A stretch of 64,000 bases of DNA from contig NC_083516.1 in assembly GCF_032362555.1 (NCBI RefSeq), forward strand, positions 2,877,001 to 2,941,000, written 5' to 3'. Position numbers and translations under genes: made by a program. Positions 47,204-59,881 of this stretch are shown piece after piece (position 1 is the first letter of the stretch; every line of letters starts with the position of its first letter). The stretch is from Amyelois transitella (lineage: Eukaryota; Arthropoda; Insecta; Lepidoptera; Pyralidae). The notes under the pieces were generated by a model that had not been told where the DNA came from, did no database searches, and worked only from the letters and a program-made list of their open reading frames with translations.

Positions 47204-49570
47204 CTGAGAACAACATGATTTAATGAACAAAACCAAATAAGTACATATAGAACATTGATTACTTAGTACCAACTTAACAGATAAGATATCGTTCACAAAC
47301 GGTCAGAGTCGTTATTCTAGTTCAGTCGTTACTGTTGATTGATGTGATCGAAACATATAATTAGTCATTATAAAAATGCAGGATGTTATTCGTCGGAAAC
47401 CAAAAATAAATCGTTTTATCGTTATAGGATAAGATACTAATACTAATGATAGATAACGTTACATTTACTTTGGCATTTGATTTCTAGGTTTCTTGACCTT
47501 AACACAATCGTCTTACTATGACATACAATAAATTATCTGTTGTAGGAATTATTTTTGACTATACCACTTTTGAGGACAAGTTAAGCAACACCCGGCGACC
47601 AAATCTTTGCTCTACAAATGTTTACACTAAAACAATTTACAGTGGTATCCTAACTCGAGCAATAATGTGTTTATACTGTAACAGCTAACATTTCACAATT
47701 TGAGTACCACTATTGATTCTACCAGATTACCCCTATCAACATTACAGCTGTTTGATAAGAGCAAGTAAGTTTCCACAATAAATCATAACACGGATTACGA
47801 GTACTTTATATGGCGTTACTTCGTAAAACTTTTATAGTCTACAAATATACTTTTGGTAGTAAATTTTCAGTTTCTTGAAAAAGGAAAGTTACGGCGATAA
47901 AGATTTTTTTTTCTTCAATAACCAGCATTTTTCTTCGATAAACACGAAATGAAACAAAATTACATTCGCAGGAGTTCCCGTGAGCATGATAATTATACTA
48001 CAACACATAGGCCTAGACCTGAACCCCGTGATATTCAATTTTCTTTTTTAAAAAAAAAAATTGTATTGTAGAGAATGGATATTAAAATCCATTAACCTTC
48101 ACCTTATCACTTGCTTTATCAGTCACCAATTGGTATTAAGGTGTATTTGTGTTTTGAGAGCCTTTATACGGACCAAAGTTTTTTACGTAGTTTGAAGTTT
48201 CGGATCCGTAGTATCATATATGAACCGTATATATTATACATGATCCTTAGTATCATGTATCAAGGAATGCGTGATTTTATTACCTACATTCTCATGTACT
48301 ATACCTTACAAGTTAAAAATGCTGCCACGTGGTTCAGATGATGGCGTCAACTAAGGAATGGAGTGGCTACGTCTTAAACAATATGTAATATTGTAAAGCC
48401 TTTCTTCCAACTAAGGAAAAGTTCTTTCAAAGGAGTGCGATTAATCTATTTCAAGAAAACAAAGCGTCAAAGACAAAGATCAAACATCCAGTAAGCAATA
48501 CGACCGGCAACTTCACATATTTCTCAAATCTAAAGCACAGTGCGAAGAAAAAAGATGCACACGTATAAAAAGAACCTTTGTGTGAGTGAAACGAGGATGA
48601 TTTTCACAGACAGAGCCAATGTAAAATCAAGGACAACACCCTACATTAAAAATCCTTTATGTATTAAAACGTATAGCGTCAATCACAGGAGCGGAGTTGA
48701 GCGACAAGGTAAATAACGATACCTCACGTATGTGTGCTGATGATGTATGAAATTGACGCCAAAGATGAAGGATGATAGAGTAGGCCAATGACGAAAGCTC
48801 TTGTGACAGCATTCCATCGGACATTGTTGGCGTTCTTCCAAATCCCATCCCAGTGTTAATTAAAGTGCGTTGTACTTGCTCGCTGGTCCACTGTCATTTA
48901 TTGGGTTTGGAGGCTGCATGATATGCACTCCACAACAATGAGTTTGGTCAAGTATCAAGTTGTAAGATAATTGAGAATAAAAAAAAGTTTGATTGCATGT
49001 GCATAGTAGAAATTTAAATTTCCAATAATACAAATGACATAAAAAAACGGACATTATTTATGTTCTTCATTATTTGAATAATTTCGAACCAACCCTTTCA
49101 GAATGTAAAATGCTTGGTAACAAAGAGTCAAAGAAAGCCGTTTCATTATTTTATCTAGATCTGAGCTCAGAATCTACCTACACAGTAAAAATTGTGAACG
49201 AAACAAGCGTCATTATTGTTTATCATCGTTACATTTCTTCTTACCCTAAGATTTATAACGCCGGTCAACGACCGTAGATACTCCAAGTACTGTAGCTGAT
49301 GAAAACAGCTCTGAACTTCGTAGTAATATCGTTTGAGCTAAAAAGCATCACATATTAATCATTTATTTACTTTTTAACGATTGTAAGTACATACCTATCG
49401 CTATTTGTCATAAATATGATAAGATTTAGCCAATTAAAGTAAGATAACCTTGCTAAATATTTGAACGAAAAAAAATTAGTATTTTTTTCTGTAAGTACAT
49501 TGAATGGGGCGAGGAAAGTTCCTTGGTGTCATGATTTAGATTTTTTTGTTTGACTTCCTTATCACCATCC
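47204..49570. other. AT-rich sequence without a recognised gene
   Basis: Open frames at 48657-48848 (minus) and 49074-49277 (plus) have starts and stops but no recognisable product, domain or splice partners. Confidence 0.5.
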
Positions 49571-49574
49571 TACT

Positions 49575-49766
49575 ACTATTATAAAGGCGAAAGTTTGTAT
49601 GGATGTTTGTTACTCTTTCACGCAAAAACTACTGAACCGATTACCATGAAATTTGGTATGTAGGTAGCTGAAGACCCAGAATAACACATAGGCTGCTTTT
49701 TATCCCAGAGTTCCCGCGGGATTGATAGGGTTTCCATGCGGACGAAGTCGCGGGCGGCCTCTAGTT
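49575..49766. repeat. Interspersed repeat, family T (inverted copy)
   Basis: Reverse complement of 11617-11805 with 'ggatgtttgttactctttca', 'ccgcgggattgatagggttt' and 'gcggacgaagtcgcgggcgg'. Well preserved over about 190 bases. Confidence 0.7.
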
Positions 49767-52700
49767 AACAATATATTATTACGTTAAAACTTATTGCTTC
49801 ACCGTACATAGTAGGTTTTTCAGTTTTGTATCACCTGGTGGTCATATAACATAACCTTGTGGCTTCTGAAATTGTCCTGTCATCCTCATCCTCCATTTTT
49901 CGTCAAAAGGGAATATTCAATAAATGTAATGTAGGTACAAATTATCAAAGTAGTTTTATATGCAAAGAGTATAAACAATGACACACATAGGTTCTTTAAA
50001 GATATAAATATACTGTGCTGTAAAGTTTGAATCTAGAAAAATCCGGTTTTATCCACCGACGACAATGTTGATAATTTTGTACCATAGAAACGATAAGAAA
50101 CATCTACGTAATGGAAATTATACACAGTAATTAATAATTTTAATATCAATAAAGACATCGCAATCTGTAAAGAGATTCGATAATGTAACAAATAAGTAAT
50201 TTATTTTGTCCTCACAATACAATAAGCACGCGAACAACTTTAACAATCTATTGAAATAGGTAGAAATCTATTTATATTTATCGTAGAAGGATGGCCAGAC
50301 GATGTCAAATGTTAGTAATAATTTCACGAAAGGTTGCATTCAAGGACGATTCCAGATACAATCGCAAGCGTTAAAAATAGGCATTCCCAAAATTACTCCG
50401 ATAAACAAACTTATTTGAATAGATTTATGGATTTCCAATATCTATTTTATTTATATTACGGACAGGAAATGGGTGCTTCCAGTTCACAATTATATACAGG
50501 TCATTGAAGCAAAGGTACTCCTAAACGAAAATGTACATGTAGTATTATGATTTTTTTTCTTTTATCATTACCAGGTCAACCTGAACAAATATTGACAAAA
50601 AACACAAGCTGAACAAATTACATAGTACACTCGGCGTCGAATATAGGTACCTTTACGACCTTGCTTTGAATGGACAACCGTAGGTGGCCCACCCTATAAG
50701 AATTTATAGTATCTCACTTAACTCGGGACCAAGTATAATTTCTTATTTGCTCAGCTTGTGTTTTTTGATATTGTCGGTTTCGTAATCACATATGGCGGAA
50801 GCCATTCGTCTTACGTCTATAAACTTTTATGTATTACACAGAAGCCTTTAAAAATACAATAATTTGCGGCGTTGTAACATCAAGCCACGATGTATTGATG
50901 CAACCATAAGCAAAATTAGATTATAGCGGACTCTTATAACACTATAAAATTAAAGCCATTTGTAAAAATAAAAAAGCACGATTGCTTAATTTGTAGTACA
51001 GCCTTGATGACAACAAAATTAAATTTCTAAGAAGTTTTCAAAAAGCCCCCAAGAGAAAAGCTGGTCGTACAAAGTAGCAGGAGCAGGTTAATAAAAAACT
51101 GAATCATTATTTTGATATCTCCATTAAGCATTGATTGATGTAGTCTAACCCAGGGCAGACAATTTTCAAGGCAACACAGCAAACAGCGATACATTCTTGT
51201 TAACCGACAACGACTTGCCTTGCACCACCCCGAAATAAACGGCCCCTGACAACAAATGTTGGACAAGGTGACTATATAAATGAGAGCCCAAATAACAATA
51301 ATACAATTTGGACGAAAAAGACATTGTTATTCACGCGAGTATAATGCTGATGTTCTGTCATTTACTTAAATTATCTCACCTCACCACAAACGCAGACGTG
51401 CTGTTTGTGGTAAGGTCTCGAACTCACAGTCTACGAGTAGCTTGGGATAAAACATTAGAATCGAAATTATTCTTATATTATTCCGATTCCGAACTTGAAT
51501 TAACGTTTTTCTATCTGATACGTTATGTGTTAAGACAATTGGCAACAGAAAAACATGCCATTCCAAGTAGAAGTCACAATAAAATAATTGATAGTTTTAA
51601 ATTATTGACAATGATAAACATTAATACATAAAATCTAAAAAAACTTAAGTTTGAGAGTTAACAAATTAATATCGAGCGCAAAAGCATAAAGCAATTTCAA
51701 TGCAATCGAGGTAAGGTTTGGGAGCCGAGAGGCCCAAGTGAAAACAATGACGTATGAATTATTCAGTGAATACTAATCCTGAATTCGCATTGTGTTGAAA
51801 TTCAAGGTAAATATAAAGGAATAGTAAGTAAAGGAAAGGAAATTTAGTAAAATCAAGAACAAAACGTCAAATAGATAACATTACTAAATAAATTAATATC
51901 AAGACGTATAATTTCTAATAAATCAATTTTCTGTGGGTTATTAAATTTCTGAACAAATTTACATCCACGCAAAAATCTACAAAGGGAAAATTTCGAGAGT
52001 GCTTATATCTTAAAGTGTTCTTATCTAAATTAAGTTGATTTTACACAAGAGAATATCAATCTAAAGCACATCCCACACCACCCCTACGCTAGACTGCTGC
52101 CCACACAATGCGCTCTAGTTGGCACCCCTATTTAAAAACTACTGCCACTTAGGGATGAATTTATTAAATTTGTATAAAGGTCAGAGAGTAGAAGTCGACA
52201 AATACTTTAGTTCATAAAATTTGTTGCACAACCTTTTCATCGCTCAGGTGTACTGTAATCTGCTCGATCGAAATTCAAATTCTTTAGAAAAATGGAATAG
52301 TCGCACTCAGAGCCCAACTACGAAATTCAAATATTCAGATTTCAAGCAAGCACCAAATACTTGGCTGAAAACGGTCTGGCAATGCTCTCCTTATTCCACT
52401 AAGAAAATGTTTAATGTCAAGGTTACGCATAGATATATCCTTCATTTTCCAAGTTATTTTCCCAGGGTACCGCAATGCGTTACTCTGCTCACGATAAATC
52501 AGCCCAAGGTTAACGAGATATCCCTGGAGTTGTACCCCCGATGTGCGAAAGTTCGAGAATTGATAAGAATCAATCGAAAATGACGTTGATTTATTCAAAC
52601 GAATTCTTATGTTCAGTCCATTTATATCTATATTTTTTTCTGAACCACTGTGTTTTCGCGGTAACAGTAGCAGTATTCTTCATTTTCAATTTCACTTACC

Positions 52701-54211
52701 CAAAATGCCACTGCCGTCCGCTGTTCCTGAATCTTCTATTTACATGTTTAACCTTTTAAAGTGCATTATTGTATACTCCTTATCTATCGCATTACAAATA
52801 AACAGTCGGTCATATAAAGAATAAAGTGTCACAATGATATTATGTACGTTACTGACATACGAGCGAACAAAGTTGATTTATATAAGTAGGTATTTTTAGA
52901 AAACCAAGTGCAAATTGACAATTCAGTGTTTAACAAATATTTAAAGGAACTTCCTCAAGTCACATTTAGATAGCAAATAATATACCTTATCCAATGTCAA
53001 GTGTAGTTGAGTTGTAGCTTCAGGCCTTGGCCTCGGGTGCGTGAGGGATGACGTAGCAATGACGTCATCTCCGGTCATGCGCCCTCGCCCTCGAACTCAG
53101 ACAATACGTCGCCGAAAAACTGAACACGCTTGACCTTCTTCACTTCATTTCCTTTGCCTTTTATGTGGCCTCAAGAGCATAGTTGGTGTTGAAAAGTCAT
53201 AGTCAAACTTAATTGTCACAACCTTGCCATCGAGTCGTCAAAGCTCATAAATACTTGTTACAAATGTAAAAGTATGTGAGCTCATAAATTGACGCACTTA
53301 TAAAAATACCGTGTCCTCTTAATAATTCGCAATGCAGGGCCAGATCTTCCATTATTGTTTATATACGCAATTTCCTAACGCTTTGTGGCAGAATTTTGTT
53401 GAAACGCTACGAGAAACAAGAATTTAATGCGTAGAATCGCCTCGTTGAAATTTATATTCACAACTTGCTTTGCGCCAATGCAGAAAGCAGCTTTCGATCT
53501 CTCAATAAATTGCGTTTAAAATTTACAAACTAGGTCAATCCAATTATTTAAACGACGGTAGTACTAAAATAACTAATAAACTAACCAAACTATGATCTAG
53601 CTAAAACGTCAACAGTTCGTGAGAAACCTTAAGTTTCCCGCTCTATATTTAGCTTCCCTATTCAATTCTACGTAATAAGCTTATCGTCATGCATGGATCG
53701 GATTAACCATCGCGCACTATCGCTTAATACCTACTTACTAATGGGGTAATCTTTGTTGTTCGCTATAAAATACACTCTCTTATAAAATATCCAAAATTAA
53801 ATTACGTAGATACTGAATTAAACATTTTATGACTAAATTGGGAACGAACTTTATTTTATCAAGTATATATAAACTTTTGTTCGAAGCAGTATCGTACAAC
53901 ATGTGTCATGATTTATTGTCGTATTCGAGTATATCAAAGTAGAGATTAGAATTACAATAGATAGACAAAGCACTTTTTGCCTATTTGTAACACACAAACA
54001 CAAGCTCATGATCAAATATACCCCATCTGACCACCTGATTACAATGTTAATGTAACTTTTTATTTATAAGTATATAACCCAACGTTTTCTCTACGAAAAA
54101 ACGCTTATTCTCATAATATAGACTGGAATGAATTACAGACATTTTGAGAACCAAGATGCAAGTCAGAAACGTCGTCGGTATAAATTCGCGCACGAACGAA
54201 CAACGAAATAG
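49767..54211. other. AT-rich sequence with one CRE-bearing GC patch
   Basis: No gene recognised. A GC-richer patch at 53030-53160 is listed separately. Open frames at 51308-51631 and 52221-52598 resemble nothing and overlap others on the opposite strand. Confidence 0.5.
53030..53160. promoter_or_regulatory. GC-rich patch with a perfect CRE palindrome
   Basis: The palindrome TGACGTCA lies at 53060-53067, with a half site TGACGTAG at 53049-53056. Such spacing is typical of CREB/ATF-bound regulatory DNA. The target gene is unknown; IP6K is the nearest recognised one. Confidence 0.35.
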
Positions 54212-55470
54212 ATAGATAGATAGATAGATAAAACTCTTTATTGCACCAAATGAGTAAAACATACAAAACAACACAAAGCAGACATATGTATATGGTACAA
54301 AGGCGGACTTATCGCTAAAGCAATCTCTTCCAGTCAACCTTTGGGTGGAAGGAAATCAAACAGGAGATTGGCGTTGGCGCAGAGCAAGAAAAATAAATGT
54401 TTGAACATAATAAAATACATACATAATATATATCTATATATAATATATACAAAAACGCATAAATACATAAAAATAACATATACTTAGGATAGAGTAGAAA
54501 GATAATGAGACCTAACGAGATTTTTGAAACTATTAATAGTCTGGGCTTTCCTGATATCGACAGGGAGAGCATTCCATAGACGGACAGCTTGTACAGTAAA
54601 AGAGTGGGAGTAAAAATTGGTGTTGGATGTCGGTACTCTTAGTCGTAGAGTAAACGTGCTACGCAGACTGCGTGTGGCGCCTTGGGCATCGCTATAAAAA
54701 TTGAAGCGCTCCTTTAAATAAGATGGAGAAAACGGATCAAATAAGACCGAATAGAGCATTGTCACAATGTGCAAGTTGCGACGAAGTCGGATCGGGAGCC
54801 ACTTCAGTTGCGATCGAAATGAAGAAACATGGTCGTATTTACGAAGCCCAAATATGAATCGAATGGATAGATTTTGAAGACGCTCTAATTTGTTTAATTG
54901 TTCTTCAGTGACATCCAGATAACAAGTATCAGCGTAATCAAGAAGAGGGAGGAGAAGGGATTGTGACAGCGCAATTTTGGTGTCATAAGGCAGAAAATTA
55001 CGAAGCTTTCTGAGTGAGCTGAAAGCAACAAAAACTTTCCTGCTCACATCATTAATGTGAGGCGTCCAAGACAAAGTTTTGTCAAATATCAGACCCAAAT
55101 TTTTCACCTTGTCACTGAAAGGAATAACCACATTGTTGAATATAAGGGACGGTATATAATTCCAGTCTATACGGGAAACAAAATAAGGGCTGCCGATTAT
55201 AATTGCCTGCGTTTTGGAAGGATTAACTTTTATGCCAAAAGATCTGCTCCAGTCTGATATGCTCATCAAATCGTTGTTAATAGTCGCAATTGCAGAGCGC
55301 AAACCATCAGCGGAGGAATGACAATAAATTTGAAGATCGTCTGCATAAAGGTGGTAGGAAGACCGAAGGTTATCAGAGATACGGTTAATAAAAAGCGCGA
55401 ACAATAAAGGAGAGAGAACACCGCCTTGAGGTACCCCAGCCGAGATGTGACACCATGAAATACGAACTAA
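54212..55470 (-). mobile_element. 5'-truncated non-LTR retrotransposon (reverse transcriptase part)
   Basis: The minus strand is open from about 55470 to 54484, encoding the C-terminal half of a reverse transcriptase: AGVPQGGVLSPLLFALFINR, the catalytic box YHLYADDLQIY, SDWSRSFGIKVNPSKTQAII, KNLGLIFDKTLSW (thumb), then the C-terminal domain ending AVRLWNALPVDIRKA and a stop. The 3' UTR ends in (GATA)n on the plus strand at 54212-54232. The N-terminal endonuclease and first part of the RT are missing, as expected for 5' truncation during target-primed reverse transcription. The frame is intact, so the insertion is fairly young. The class is CR1/jockey-like; I cannot name the clade with confidence. 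Confidence 0.9.
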
Positions 55471-55799
55471 CCAAATAACAACATTTAATTAATCTAAAAA
55501 AAATAATCCTAAAAACACTAAACAAATGAAAGTCAATACTAAACAAAACACACTTAGACATGTCATTAATAAAGCTTATAATAATGGTAAATAGAATCGT
55601 CATTAGGTCATTGACGGTCCGAAGGACTATCTGTATTTTATAAACATAAATAAATCAACACTAGATTAAACAATTATTATTAATAAAATTATTATAAGGT
55701 ATTTATTCATTACAATTTATCTATAAAGTAAAACAAAAGCGGATATGAATGAAAATATAGCAAATCTTATCACTGAATATGAATAACAGTTGGTTGATA

Positions 55800-56192
55800 T
55801 CAATATGACTCGACTCCACTGATTTTAAAATTGTCGTAGTAATCTAGTCTTAAACAGAAAACAAATTGATAATTCAGAAAATAATTCTTATTTGTTGTAA
55901 GGAACCAATAGCATAGGTCCTTCCTATTAACCGAAATTATAATGGCGGCAAACCTGAAGAAATATGCCAGAAACACATCGTATACAAAATATAGGTAGCA
56001 GATGAAGTAGCAATAACTAATAACAAGAATAATAGCTGAAAGCACGAATATAATCATTCCGCTAATATAGCAAAAGATATGAATTATCTTCTCGGAAGAG
56101 TTCTTATTGCTCTCAGTCATCAGAAAGAAGTCAGTCTCTCTATGTAATACGCATATTGCGCCTATTCCAATCAAATTAGTTTTAGTGACCAT
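55800..56192 (-). CDS. Hypothetical membrane protein ORF
   Basis: A 130-residue frame starting with ATG. It has two strongly hydrophobic segments (YISGMIIFVLSAIILVISYC and a second one around VFLAYFFRFAAIIISV). T-rich DNA readily gives such frames by chance, and I recognise no family, no splice partners and no promoter. Listed because of its length in AT-rich DNA. Confidence 0.2.
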   Translation of the reverse strand: MVTKTNLIGIGAICVLHRETDFFLMTESNKNSSEKIIHIFCYISGMIIFVLSAIILVISYCYFICYLYFVYDVFLAYFFRFAAIIISVNRKDLCYWFLTTNKNYFLNYQFVFCLRLDYYDNFKISGVESY

Positions 56193-57240
56193 AACGTTAT
56201 ACCACCGATCATGCCATCGAACTTTGACTTTCTTTTGGCATGCTTATCTTATCCGATGTCGAACGAAGCTTGGCGTTTTTCCAAGCTAATGTAATAAATA
56301 GCAATCTCGCCGTTATAAACTAAGCGATCGTGACGGAAATAGTGCATTTAAACGTAAAACCGTACGGTCTCAAAAAGACTAATGGCGCCATTTCAAAATT
56401 ATAGACGGGATGCCTCGTCCGTGACGCAAGTTATGTGCATTCCTGCGCGAAATTATTTTCGGGGCGCCACTGCTGGAAAACACTGGAATTATAAATTTAT
56501 TTGTGTAACGTGTAAGGTGTCCTGACAATCTTATAAAACCCAATAATACTTCAGAATAATAAACTTTAACCCACTGTCACTTATGTATGCTAAGTGCAAA
56601 GTTTTTTTAAGAGTTTTAATCTGATCTGATATTTCAGATCTTGATTTAAAAAAATCGTTAATACGTTTCTTTCGAAAGATAGTAGCTTCACCGTCATGGT
56701 TAAGGAATCGATAAAAACAAGATTTAACTTAAATTTTGGGAACGCTAATATTACGGCTATCCAATTTATCTAAAAGTACCAACTCTCTTACTCTACACAT
56801 GTCGAGTGGGTTAAATTAATAAACTAGCACTACGTAAAATTCAAAAAACAAATTCCCAACCAGATTTTCTACTGTACAAAGTGCTAAAATTCTCCTAATA
56901 TATGGTTAGCAATTTTTAATTCACGCATGCAAATATAGGTACATTGCAATTTGTCATGTCATTACGTATGCTTAATGTGGGCGCGAATTTAACACTATCT
57001 ATGGCGCCTTCGCAGAATTGGACCTTACAGGATAGAGTTTCAGCTTCGTAGACATTCTCTGCATTAGCTAATGAATGCAAGTCTCCTTTAATTGCCGTGT
57101 CGTTATTTTCATATTTTATCTACCCAGTGCTTACTGCACCGTTTAATTTGACTTAGATCAGGCTTTGTAACGTTATACTTATATCCAACGCTCCCTGTTG
57201 TTAAGTTTGTATTGTCTCAGGAAAATCTAAATATAATTAT

Positions 57241-57507
57241 TTACAGTGTATATACATTCCTTACAACGATATCGGTCATGAAACTGATAACAATATCGTG
57301 ACAATAACAATGCGACCACATGTCAGAGAGATGTTTTGTAAATAACGTTCTGACACTTTCGTCGATGCATAACACAAAGCATTTTAGCTCCTTGGCGCAA
57401 TCTTTCGGGCTCTGTAAGACACAAATAAATATAAATGCGAAAATCTGTCCGCCTTTTGTTAGTGGTAGGAATAAACAACTATGTAGGTACGTACTAAATT
57501 TCATCAT
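57241..57507 (-). CDS. Hypothetical small cysteine-containing ORF
   Basis: An 88-residue frame beginning MMKFSTYLHSCLFLPL with a hydrophobic stretch (FAFIFICVLQ) and then six cysteines (DCAKELKCFVLC and SHCYCHD among them). An acceptor-like TGTCTTACAG lies just before the Cys region, so the second half could be a separate exon. A secreted peptide is possible; chance is not excluded. Confidence 0.25.
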   Translation of the reverse strand: MMKFSTYLHSCLFLPLTKGGQIFAFIFICVLQSPKDCAKELKCFVLCIDESVRTLFTKHLSDMWSHCYCHDIVISFMTDIVVRNVYTL

Positions 57508-57689
57508 AAAGTTTAACTAAATTCCGGTGTTTTGGGGATAAGGCATAACCATGGGCCAATTTTCAAGAATATTAGTATCAAAGAACAGCACAAAAAAGAT
57601 TACTTTTCTATTCATCCCCCAAAAGATTATAATTAAAGTCTTTTTGCCGTTTCATTTTATTTCTTAACCTTTCACCCAATTGGATGTGA

Positions 57690-57815
57690 CAGTGTATATA
57701 AAAATCGTGTCAACTGACTGTCCGGACGAACAGAACAAACGGATATGATGAAACTTTCGGATAGCGATCTACTATTCGATCGTAGATAGTAGAAAGTCGC
57801 GGGCAAACAGCTAGC
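57690..57815. repeat. Interspersed repeat fragment
   Basis: Contains 'tatataaaaatcgtgtcaac' and 'agtcgcgggcaaacagctag', similar in kind to the ends of families R and T. Remnant of a related element. Confidence 0.35.
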
Positions 57816-58463
57816 TAGTTAAGAGATACTTAAATGAATGAACGTCAGAGGCACTTGCCAAATTCATCGGCGTGTGTCAATCCAATTATATTGATATACA
57901 AATGTTATTTATCACTAGCAAAGTGCCGAAAATCAATAAATTAGATAGTTTGTCAAATTGGATCGTTCAGAATTCTTAAAATGAAATGCGCAATATTTTT
58001 ATGGCATCTTTGACTATAATGTCACCAAATGTGCTGATTAATAGTGATAGCCAAATAAATATATACGGGACAAAATACACAGATTGAGTTAGCCTCGAAG
58101 TGAGTTACAGACATGTGTTACGAGATTATTATAAGTCTGAGGTGTGATTGTTTTATGAAAACGCACTTATTTGGGCCGGAAAAGATCATTTGTCGAATGC
58201 TGTTAGTTACCAGTACTTTAAGGAGTAATTGGCAGCTATTGTTTCATTTTGAAGTCATGGTGAAGATATCAGCGATTTCAAAAATTGTCTAAAATGACAT
58301 AGCCACAAAATGCTGGGACACTGAATGCGTTAAGTTGGCCACACTGCCAATCTATTTTTCTGCGTATAGCGGAGGAAAAAATAGAGACATACATTGAAAT
58401 TGCTATAACAATGTATTTTGGTACATTTGACCAAAATCTATTATCAATCAAGCATTTATTTTC

Positions 58464-58526
58464 AGGTTTTTCCCTGTTTAATATCTTGTCTGGTTGTACA
58501 GGCAAGTTATTAAACAGGGAAAACCT
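58464..58526. ncRNA. Near-perfect 63-nt hairpin, candidate miRNA precursor or MITE
   Basis: Arms 58464-58492 and 58499-58526 pair over about 28 bp with one mismatch (58484/58507), one G-T wobble and a one-base length difference in a T run. The loop is GTTGTA. The geometry suits a small pre-miRNA or a hairpin MITE. The minus strand folds equally. No sequence similarity to a known miRNA is claimed. Confidence 0.35.
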
Positions 58527-59707
58527 ATGTCATAAGTGAGTGAGCTGAAGGTCAATCTTAATAATATAACGGGACTGACATGATTCTTAATGTATCTAAT
58601 AGTAATTTCGAACTTGCTACGAAACATACCTATGATCCAAAAGAAGACTTAAGGAAGGCTTAACTTAATTCAAGTAAAATAAATTAATTGTATCACGATC
58701 GTAGATCAACTTAAATATTACAAATAGTATTTTCACCGAAAAGTGAGTAGTTGAAATGTTTGCTCGGCAAACACCAGTAAACGGAATTTTCCAAAACGAT
58801 AACGAGATAGAAACTTTTCCTCAAGCTACCCGATGTTCAAATATTATATTTGTCAGCTACATTTACTTTCCAATTCTAACGATTCACCAGGCTTAGTAAT
58901 GCGCCGCCTATTCGTCGAAACGAATACAATATTTTTATGAATCTTACAAGGATTTTATCTTAACATTTTCTTACTCAATATCTTGGCAAATGTTTATGGT
59001 AGGACGAGTTAACCTTATTATATGTAAACCCATGCAGTTTTTAACACACGCACTATCTATCACGCCTTTGTCGTCGGTTACGTAACGAGATTCAAAGACA
59101 ATCACAAATTGCAAAAAGAGTCCCAAGTTTATAAGACTTTCTCTTGATCGAAGTTACCATTCTGCGTGAGAAATTAAGCAGACCAGCATTCTAGCGGCGA
59201 AAATTAATCCTTTAATGCAAAAGTCATGGCTTGCTAATAGACAATTTAATTTGATGTCATAAGTATTTCAAATTAAAACTAAACATTCAATACACGACCG
59301 CCCATGATTGTGGTAAGATCTAGATTGATCTTGAATGAAGGCGATATTCCTGCCAAGATGTCTTTTATCGTCTGACACTCGGAAAATCAATAACCAAGGA
59401 CGTGGGTATATATTCTTCCTTTCCATATTAAAATCAACGCAATCGCAATCAGCCCCATACTTATGTAACATATCGTACTTACGTCCATTACAATTTATCT
59501 CACACATATCTATTATTACTTCAACTTAATGGTGCAATAGATTACAAAAAAAATTATGCAATGACGACGCTATGAGAAGAATTCTGGTGAAGTGCCCAGT
59601 TGATTAGTTCCTCTAGTCTACAACAGTGGCTAATTAACTATATTTAGAGTTTGATTGGAGTTGTTGCGTCATGAAAACATTTTGAATCATAACTAGATAA
59701 AGAATAA

Positions 59708-59881
59708 AATTGATAACTAAATACATACATAAAATCACGCCTCTTTACCGTAGGGGTAGGCAGAGACTACCTCTTTCCACTTGCCACGATCTCGGCATAC
59801 TTCCTTCGCTTCATCCACATTCATAACTCTCTTCATGCAAGCAACTAAATAATAAATAATATAAATAATTGATAACTAAAT
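59708..59881 (-). mobile_element. 5'-truncated LINE tail (family L) with 15-bp target duplication
   Basis: About 120 bases of the family L tail are flanked by the direct repeat AATTGATAACTAAAT at 59708-59722 and 59867-59881. A short AT-rich filler sits at the 5' junction, as is common in target-primed insertions. Confidence 0.85.

Noticed and set aside
48657-48848. Minus-strand 63-residue frame with a donor-like end
   Set aside because: No acceptor or upstream exon in the same frame; the preceding in-frame segment stops at TAA.
52221-52598. Overlapping frames of 120 (+) and 87 (-) residues
   Set aside because: No domain, signal or splice support.
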